DNA of 64,000 bases from SIG78 sp045635745. Its GTDB lineage: Bacteria > Verrucomicrobiota > Lentisphaeria > Victivallales > Victivallaceae. A program made the translations under genes and the position numbers. Shown here in pieces: positions 60,109 to 64,000 of the stretch (positions are counted from its first letter, which is position 1; each line of letters begins with the position of its first letter). The notes beneath the pieces are model-generated. The model was not told the origin of the DNA. It ran no database searches and saw nothing but the letters and a program-made list of their open reading frames with translations. The stretch is from assembly GCA_045635745.1 (NCBI GenBank), contig JAZTWG010000053.1:1-64000 (forward strand), given 5' to 3'.

Positions 60109-62187
60109 TCACTCCATATCGGCGAGTACCGCTTCAGGCAGCGCTTCGATCGCTTTGATCTTGGCGGTGCGGTTGTCCGGCAGCGTTACAACATCGCCCA
60201 GCTGATGATGACGGAGCACTTCACCGAGCTTGGTTTTGTAAGAAAGGTAATTCTTTTCCGGATCGCCATCCCAGGCACCGAGGTAGTAATAAACTTCATC
60301 AGCCGCACCGGAGAACTCCAGAGTTACGGTCGTACCCAAGTCAACATAGCCGGTGGGTTTGATCGTGGCAAAATCCAGCGCATTGACTCTTGCCAGATCG
60401 CGTTCAAGCTCGTTGCGGCGGCGGGTAAGGAAGTTTCTGCGCTCTTTAGCTGCATCGAATTCAGCATTTTCGCGGAAGTCACCATGAGCGCGGGCAGTTT
60501 TGAGCGCTTCGCGGTTTTCCGGCTGATGAATGTTGATGATATCTTGCAATTCCTGCACCAGACGGCGGTGCGAGGCCAGCGAGGTGTAAATGGCTTCTTC
60601 CACTGCAGGCGCATCTTCCTGACTTCCGAGTATCTTGCTGCCGGCACCGGCTTCCAGATGTTCGCGGATGGCGTTGCTGTAACGCGAAAGTTTGACCAGC
60701 AGACTCTGGCGCTCGCCGGTGGTGAATGTGGAGGCTCCGGCCAGAGCCGCCACCAGGGCCGGAATGTCGCTGCCGGCAGTCTGCACAATGTAGTTCTGGA
60801 ATTCCTCTTTATCCAGCAGCAGCGAATGCAGTTCACGCTGGGCGGCGCCCCACTCTTTAGGCAGACGGCTGTAATTGAGCGCCAGCACCACATTTTCCAA
60901 TTTGATAAGCACTTCCAGCGCCGGATGCTTTTTGCGGTTTTTCCACGCCCACAACAGCAAATCGGCGGTCATCAACGGCGGATTGGCAAAGACCAGATCC
61001 AACAGTTCGCCATCCAGCTGCTCTGCGCAGACATTGATGCTTTTCAGGGGCAGTCTTACTGCCAGATAGGTCAGATATTCATCATCAAAGACCACGGCGG
61101 TAACTTTGGACAATTTTCCGGAGAATTTGACCGCCAGCGTACCCCATACTTCCAGATTTTCTAATTTTGCCGCAGTGGGATCCAGCGGCCAGAAAGGTGC
61201 TTTGCCTTTCAGCGGAGCGAGCGCTTTTTCCCATTCTGAAGCCGGCATCCGGTCAGCAATTTTGGCAATGATCGTGCAGAGCAATTTGGCTTCGCGGTTG
61301 GCCACATCGGTTTTGAGGTTGCTGAAAAATCTGGCAAAGGATTCCACCATTTCTTCATCAACGGTGTTGAGCTTGGCTTTGATTTCTTCGTCCAGCAGCA
61401 GATCCATTTCCTTAAGACTGCGGGCGGTCGCCGCACAGCGTTTGGCGGCTGTCGCGGCCGGCTTGGGCGCGCTGGCGCTGTTGTACCACGCTTCAAAGGC
61501 TTCGGCGTTGAGGGTCTGCGGCACCAGCAGACGTTCTGCCATGGCGCGGACTGCGCCTTCGCTCAAATGCACCACGCTTTCGGCAGCCACAATATTGCGG
61601 AAATCCGTTCCGGAGATCTGCAGCAGTTTGGCGGGCATGGAAAGCTTGTGGGTCGCCACCGAGTTTTTGAAGAAGTAGCCGCGTACAAGCATTTTATCCA
61701 ACCCCACACCCAGTGCACCGCCTTCGGCAAGGTTGATTGCCACGGTTGCATTGAGTGCATCGACATTAGTTACCATACCCCACTTGCCGGAGTCGAAAAT
61801 ATAGGTCACAATACCGGACTTGATCGCCATGAGCCGTTCGATGCGGCGCAGTACTTCGCCGGGATGCACCGAATTATCGCGCAGCCCGATGGCGCGCAGA
61901 ACGCCGAGCTTGCAGAGATAGGGCGGCAGAGTGGCTTTGATCGCCGCGGCCAGTACCTGACGGAATACGGCATTATCCGGAATACGCAATTTTGCAACTT
62001 CCAGACAGAACTGTGCATATTCCGGCTCCAGCTCTTCGGGAAAATTTTCCCAGAGCAGCTGCAGCGAATCGGCGAATTCGCTCAAATCCCGGGTGTTGTT
62101 GTGTTCGCGCAAGGCTTTCAACAGGGCGTTGAGATCGGCAATGCTGCAGCTTTCTGCAGCCTTCAGCAATAATTCTTCGGTAGTCAT
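60109..62187 (-). CDS. greA: GreA-domain transcription elongation factor with a very large N-terminal extension
   Basis: A 692-residue protein. The C-terminal 160 or so residues are GreA/GreB: a coiled-coil with LASHRRLVQELQDIINIHQP and RARAHGDFRENAEFDAAKERR (the Asp/Glu tip region is DFRENAEFD), then the C-terminal domain ending in LPDNRTAKIKAIE. The remaining ~530 residues are helical and repeat-like, with no named domain. GreA rescues backtracked RNA polymerase. A very long GreA is known in Chlamydia, so this extension may be a PVC-lineage feature. ATG 62187 is preferred; a GTG three codons earlier sits too close to the ribosome binding site. Confidence 0.85.
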   Translation of the reverse strand: MTTEELLLKAAESCSIADLNALLKALREHNNTRDLSEFADSLQLLWENFPEELEPEYAQFCLEVAKLRIPDNAVFRQVLAAAIKATLPPYLCKLGVLRAIGLRDNSVHPGEVLRRIERLMAIKSGIVTYIFDSGKWGMVTNVDALNATVAINLAEGGALGVGLDKMLVRGYFFKNSVATHKLSMPAKLLQISGTDFRNIVAAESVVHLSEGAVRAMAERLLVPQTLNAEAFEAWYNSASAPKPAATAAKRCAATARSLKEMDLLLDEEIKAKLNTVDEEMVESFARFFSNLKTDVANREAKLLCTIIAKIADRMPASEWEKALAPLKGKAPFWPLDPTAAKLENLEVWGTLAVKFSGKLSKVTAVVFDDEYLTYLAVRLPLKSINVCAEQLDGELLDLVFANPPLMTADLLLWAWKNRKKHPALEVLIKLENVVLALNYSRLPKEWGAAQRELHSLLLDKEEFQNYIVQTAGSDIPALVAALAGASTFTTGERQSLLVKLSRYSNAIREHLEAGAGSKILGSQEDAPAVEEAIYTSLASHRRLVQELQDIINIHQPENREALKTARAHGDFRENAEFDAAKERRNFLTRRRNELERDLARVNALDFATIKPTGYVDLGTTVTLEFSGAADEVYYYLGAWDGDPEKNYLSYKTKLGEVLRHHQLGDVVTLPDNRTAKIKAIEALPEAVLADME

Positions 62188-62407
62188 AAAACACACACTT
62201 CCAAACTTGAAAAGTTACAATTTTCCTTTAATATATCGCCAAAATTGCTTACGCGCAATACCGGAGAATGATTTTTTTTTCAAAAAAGCGTTTAAATAAG
62301 TGGAATTTGGCCGCTTGCAGGGGTATAGTATTCAAAGATTGACCCCGCGCAGCATTTTCTGCTGCTGTCGGTATGGTCATGTAAACAGAAAAAAAAGCAG
62401 GATTTTT

Positions 62408-63586
62408 ATGTCGGAAAAAGCTCCATTTCAGAACAATCAGAAGCGGGCGTGGTTTTATATGCCCACGCTCGATGGATATATTTTCCGGGAATTTATGATC
62501 AAATTTGCGATCCTGCTGCTGGTTTCCAATATACTGTTTCTGTTGAGTGATGTGCTTGATGACCTTTCGGACTTTATGGATAACGATGCATCCTGGACGG
62601 TCTATGTGCCTTATTTTCTTTTGAAAATGCCCGGTAATATACGTTTTGTGCTGCCCATAGCCACTTTGTTGGGGTGCATGTGGACCATGGCGACTTTCGG
62701 AAAAAATATGGAAGTAACGGCCATGCGGGCTTCAGGTGTATCGCTCTTCCGCTGCGGAGCTCCGATCCTGATGGTGGGGCTTTTGACGACCTTTGTCAAT
62801 ATCTGGTTCAACGAAGGATTGGTGCCTTTTACTGAACGGCGGGCGGGCAATCTTTACGCCATAGGTTCCGGCGATGTGAAAAAGATGACCATTGAGGATC
62901 AGAAACTTACTTACCGCAGCCCCGATAAACGCCGCACCTGGCTCTTTCAGCTGCCAGGCGAATCCGATGGAGCATTGGGCGTGGCCGGCAAAGATGGCCA
63001 ACAGTACGATGTATCGGTGAAATTCTACCGTGCCGACGGCTCGCTGGAAAAAGATCTGACCGCCAAAAATGCCATTTACAAAGATGCTGTCGGCTGGATA
63101 TTTGAAAATCTTACCATTACTGAATACAGCAGCGACGGCCTTTTTGCCAAACCTGCGATAAAATTTCAGCGTTTCCGGCTGCCGGCTGACCGGGCTCCGG
63201 AAACTCCGGTGGATATACAGTATTCGGTCAAACCGGTGGAAGATCTGCCGAGCTGGGTGATTTTTGATCTGGTGGTCCGCACCAAAGATATGTCGCAGCG
63301 GAGCCGCAACGTTTACTGGACCGTTTTCTTTTATCGGCTGGCATTCCCATGGTCATGTTTCCTTGCGTGTTTTCTGGGGATACCGCTGGCAACCAAGAGT
63401 GAGCGTACCGGTATACTTTCTTCGATCATTACAGCAGTGGGGATCATTGTCGGTTACATCGTTGCCGCCGAAATCTTTCTGGTGTTGGGCAAACAGGGAT
63501 ATGTCAACCCGGTGATTGCCGGGCTTGCGCCCACAGTGGCCTTTATCGCTTACGGTATTGATCGCGTGATCCGCAATCAGGCTTGA
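62408..63586 (+). CDS. LptF/LptG family permease (lipopolysaccharide export)
   Basis: A 392-residue YjgP/YjgQ-family protein. Hydrophobic segments at the N-terminus (FAILLLVSNILFLLSDVL) and C-terminus (AFPWSCFLACFLGIPLA) flank a beta-rich periplasmic part with jellyroll-like strands. With LptBFG it would extract LPS from the inner membrane. Whether it is LptF or LptG is not determined. ATG 62408 has AGGA upstream. The oxidoreductase gene begins six bases after the stop. Earlier in-frame starts have no support. Confidence 0.87.
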   Translation: MSEKAPFQNNQKRAWFYMPTLDGYIFREFMIKFAILLLVSNILFLLSDVLDDLSDFMDNDASWTVYVPYFLLKMPGNIRFVLPIATLLGCMWTMATFGKNMEVTAMRASGVSLFRCGAPILMVGLLTTFVNIWFNEGLVPFTERRAGNLYAIGSGDVKKMTIEDQKLTYRSPDKRRTWLFQLPGESDGALGVAGKDGQQYDVSVKFYRADGSLEKDLTAKNAIYKDAVGWIFENLTITEYSSDGLFAKPAIKFQRFRLPADRAPETPVDIQYSVKPVEDLPSWVIFDLVVRTKDMSQRSRNVYWTVFFYRLAFPWSCFLACFLGIPLATKSERTGILSSIITAVGIIVGYIVAAEIFLVLGKQGYVNPVIAGLAPTVAFIAYGIDRVIRNQA

Positions 63587-63591
63587 GAACT

Positions 63592-64000
63592 ATGTACTTG
63601 AGATTGGAAAATTTCCGGCTCAATGCCCTGAAAATACCTTACGCCAGCGACTATGTGGATGAAAATCTGCATGATATACTTGCTGATGCTTTGCAGATCC
63701 CCGGCGAATTTATTGCTTCTGATTACCGCATCCGGGCGAAAAGTATCGACGCCCGGCGGGGAAACCCCGAACTTATCTATACTGTGGATGTGGAAATCAA
63801 GGATGCTTTTGCCCGAAGTGCCGCCGACTTCGGGGCGGTTTTGAGTGAAGAAGAGTTTTTGAGTTCCACGCAGGCTTCTTACCCGGCAATAGATGATTGC
63901 AGCAAGTTTTTACGCAACCCCATTGTGGTCGGTACCGGCCCGGCGGGTTTGCTGGCTGCATGGGCATTGGCGCAAGCCAACACCGCACCGATAGTGCTTG
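63592..64000 (+). CDS. FAD-dependent oxidoreductase (3' truncated by window)
   Basis: 136 residues of a longer protein are visible. An N-terminal domain of about 110 residues (SIDARRGNPELIYTVDVEI) precedes a dinucleotide-binding motif, VVGTGPAGLLAAWALA. This matches a group of FAD-dependent dehydrogenases (COG2509-like) that begin with an extra N-terminal domain. The rest lies beyond the window, so the activity cannot be judged. The gene follows the LptF/G permease by six bases. Confidence 0.75.
   Translation, partial: MYLRLENFRLNALKIPYASDYVDENLHDILADALQIPGEFIASDYRIRAKSIDARRGNPELIYTVDVEIKDAFARSAADFGAVLSEEEFLSSTQASYPAIDDCSKFLRNPIVVGTGPAGLLAAWALAQANTAPIVL

Noticed and set aside
1..64000. CRISPR array or cas genes
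   Set aside because: No run of regularly spaced direct repeats and no Cas-like motifs were seen by eye.

Overview
The window looks like one end of a bacterial chromosome contig from the PVC superphylum, most likely a Lentisphaerota (Victivallis-like) organism. Three things suggest this. There are tandem prepilin-type proteins with an H-x9-DG signature near the C-terminus. There is a very long GreA-domain protein of the kind known from Chlamydia. The gene content is otherwise ordinary Gram-negative (LptF/G permease, HflK/HflC-like proteins, BtuFCD, LspA). This placement rests on recollection of family distribution, not on a search. Coding density is high and many genes overlap by 4 bases (ATGA junctions). 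No rRNA operon, CRISPR array, transposase or phage structural gene was seen.

Layout. 1-85 is a G homopolymer, probably a sequence artefact at the contig end. 86-2015: a truncated MerR-like membrane coiled-coil gene and ribF. 2110-7456: coaD, a DUF177 gene, rpe, an SDR gene, uvrC and a GT-C membrane enzyme. 7459-10422: a Nudix gene, then an AT-rich two-gene island of unknown function. 10541-13474 holds a divergent LacI-type regulator and GH4 glycosidase, bracketed by two related hairpins; the first is fused to the scar of an rluA-like gene end. 13486-26850 is housekeeping: rluA, argA-like, accA, LOG, ferredoxin, a PpiD-like gene with speD and speE, PHP, DksA-like, lspA, miaA, an AGE-like epimerase, dCMP deaminase, FAA hydrolase and HD. 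26905-26980 is tRNA-Thr(TGT), followed by a hairpin-rich non-coding tract. 27548-31494: gyrA, folP and yraN. 31480-35927 is a promoter, a cobalamin riboswitch, two pilin-like genes and btuFCD. 35947-43726: mnmE, leuS, a TSUP permease, an alpha/beta hydrolase, an MFS transporter and an AllA-like gene. 43754-44097 is a gene-free stretch with a MITE-like inverted repeat. 44126-46114: a secreted metallophosphoesterase and a small exported protein.

The most distinctive block is 46248-56652. Seven codirectional genes encode three SPFH (band 7) membrane proteins, a P1B-like P-type ATPase, an ABC ATPase, an ABC-2 type permease with a large loop, and a membrane-anchored helical protein. The first SPFH protein has a His/acidic loop, and the ATPase has Cys-Pro-Gly in its membrane motif. 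A reasonable reading is an envelope complex linking metal transport, ABC export and SPFH scaffolding; its function is not established by the sequence. Downstream come a 49-residue small gene coupled to a CNNM/CBS protein, a lipoprotein, a small acidic protein and YjbQ, ending at a strong terminator. The window closes with a large GreA fusion, an LptF/G permease and a truncated FAD-dependent oxidoreductase.

Other notable points: an S-adenosylmethionine decarboxylase carrying a second, catalytically dead copy of its own domain, a short UvrC, and two pilin-like proteins placed under B12 riboswitch control in front of a B12 transporter.
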